From contig NZ_JALBYU010000003.1 in NCBI RefSeq assembly GCF_029963765.1, forward strand, positions 62,001 through 126,000: DNA of 64,000 nt. The letters are read 5' to 3'. This DNA comes from Pseudomonas sp. UYIF39 (GTDB lineage: Bacteria; Pseudomonadota; Gammaproteobacteria; Pseudomonadales; Pseudomonadaceae). The position numbers and the translations under genes are program-made. Positions 63,271-64,000 of the stretch are shown piece after piece; positions within the stretch are counted from its first letter, which is position 1; the number at the start of each line of letters is the position of its first letter. A model generated the notes under the pieces. It did not search any database and had not been told where the DNA came from. It was given only the letters and a program-made list of their open reading frames with translations.

Positions 63271-63564
63271 ATGATGCGACCCGATGCCAAAGTCAAAAAA
63301 AGTGTATCTGTACCCCAAGCCGGTCGACTTACGAAAATCCATCGACGGCCTGACTGCGCTGGTCGAGTTGGACATTAACATCGCGGTATTTGACCCCGTG
63401 CTTTTCGTCTTTCTGAATCGCCTTCGTAATCTAGTGAAAATCCTTTATTGAGAGCGCAACGGCTTCTGCCTTTGGCTTAAGCGCCTGGTGTCTGAACGGT
63501 TCAAAACGTCGCCCGACGTCACTGATGAGGCTATCGTGCTGACCGTACAAGAGCTGAACGTATC
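63271..63564 (+). mobile_element. IS66 tnpB remnant (frameshifted)
   Basis: With a one-base frame correction in the run of A at about 63293, the plus strand reads MRPDAKVKKVYLYPKPVDLRKSIDGLTALVELD..., then FDPVLFVFLNR, ERNGFCLWLKRL, SERFKTSPDVTDEAIVLTVQELN. These are the TnpB (Orf2) blocks of IS66. A TGA replaces tryptophan in YWERNG. The gene is inactive. Confidence 0.8.
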
Positions 63565-63809
63565 GTAAGCGCTCCATGAACCCCACATTTTAAAGGTGGG
63601 GATCCGTCGCTATCTTGAAATTTGCGGCGTGCAGTTCCATGGCAGCAAGGCCTCGAAGTCTTCTACGCTCGAGGCTTGTGGCAGACGCTCCAATGCGTGG
63701 AGCAGCCACGCATAGGGCTCTTGGCCGCTTGCTTTAGCCGTCTCGACCAAACTGTAAAGTTGAGCGCTGGCCATCGCGCCTTTGGGCGTATCGCTGAACA
63801 GCCAACGAT
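63565..63809 (-). mobile_element. IS66 remnant: TnpC C-terminus with GTAAGCG end
   Basis: Minus-strand frame from about 63809 reads [22 protein letters not shown]..., [36 protein letters not shown] and a stop at 63610-63612. It ends toward 63565 with GTAAGCG, the typical IS66 terminal sequence. A truncated element whose inner portion is lost. Confidence 0.8.
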
Positions 63810-64000
63810 GCCACCGCCAGTGCGCAGATCTAAAGCTTGGTCGAAACTGCCAAGGTCAACGGCCAGGAGCCCTATACGTAGCTGCGCCACGTACTGGAGC
63901 AACTGCCGCATGCGCACGGTGGTCGACTACGAGACGTTGTTGCCGTGGAACTGCTCACCGGACATGTCACGGTCAACGGGAAGCACATCTGGCGGTAGGT
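63810..64000 (+). mobile_element. IS66 TnpC C-terminal remnant, degenerate, running to window edge
   Basis: Plus-strand reading ATASAQI, stop, [15 protein letters not shown], stop, LRHVLEQLPH, then frame loss. It is homologous to the intact tail at 58990-59175, but has stop codons and a frameshift. It lies head-to-head with the minus-strand TnpC tail at 63809. Confidence 0.75.

Overview
The window is a chromosomal segment of a Pseudomonas, most likely of the P. fluorescens group. The basis is the protein content (kdpFABC-kdpDE, ThrH, a [4Fe-4S] CysH, RraB, SpeE), the high GC content, and six copies of the family of inverted REP pairs built on GCGAGCAAGCTCGCTCCCAC. No database search was possible; family names come from recognising the sequences.

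Layout. 1-549: GntR regulator of the type found at methylcitrate (prp) operons, leaving the window. 848-3908: three-gene unit of retropepsin-like protease, membrane inactive transglutaminase and ATP-grasp ligase. 3989-6957: pabB, thrH (opposite strand), cysH. 7408-9731: NCS1 transporter plus an Asp/Glu/hydantoin racemase-fold enzyme lacking one of the two catalytic cysteines. 9788-12409: LysR/SDR divergent pair and a HAD phosphatase. 12650-17913: a 1622-residue Rhs polymorphic toxin ending in an ADP-ribosyltransferase-like domain, with a likely immunity gene. 18064-21890: small acidic proteins, two tandem glycine-zipper proteins, a YbjQ-family gene, two decayed genes and tRNA-Ser(GGA). 22198-29266: crotonase, PlsC, CorA-like transporter, glutamine amidotransferase, and a FadB-like/thiolase operon.

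29659-33947: small membrane peptide, cytochrome c with a molybdopterin-oxidoreductase-like N-terminal half, and a second ATP-grasp unit (transglutaminase, alpha-E, circularly permuted ATP-grasp). 34348-42534: housekeeping and hypothetical genes (rraB, speE, a chemoreceptor, Mpo1-like protein, thioesterase, CHAD protein, lipoprotein, patatin). 42678-50856: complete kdpFABC-DE potassium system on the minus strand, interrupted by two palindromic repeats. 51260-57441: ethanolamine permease, DUF2897 protein, GntR/DUF1989 operon, TetR/FabF-like/SDR module. 57648-64000: comEA, then the end of an apparent O-antigen locus, with a wbpM/capD-like gene truncated by an IS66 remnant, a 1201-residue sulfotransferase-like/glycosyltransferase/RgpF-like protein of lower GC, and more IS66 debris at the right edge.

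The accessory, probably transferred parts are the Rhs tail with its immunity gene, the decayed genes beside tRNA-Ser, and the right-hand O-antigen/IS66 segment. The rest looks like stable Pseudomonas core genome. The items most worth following are the Rhs ADP-ribosyltransferase toxin, the cysteine-deficient racemase homologue, the two unrelated ATP-grasp/transglutaminase modules and the truncated O-antigen gene.
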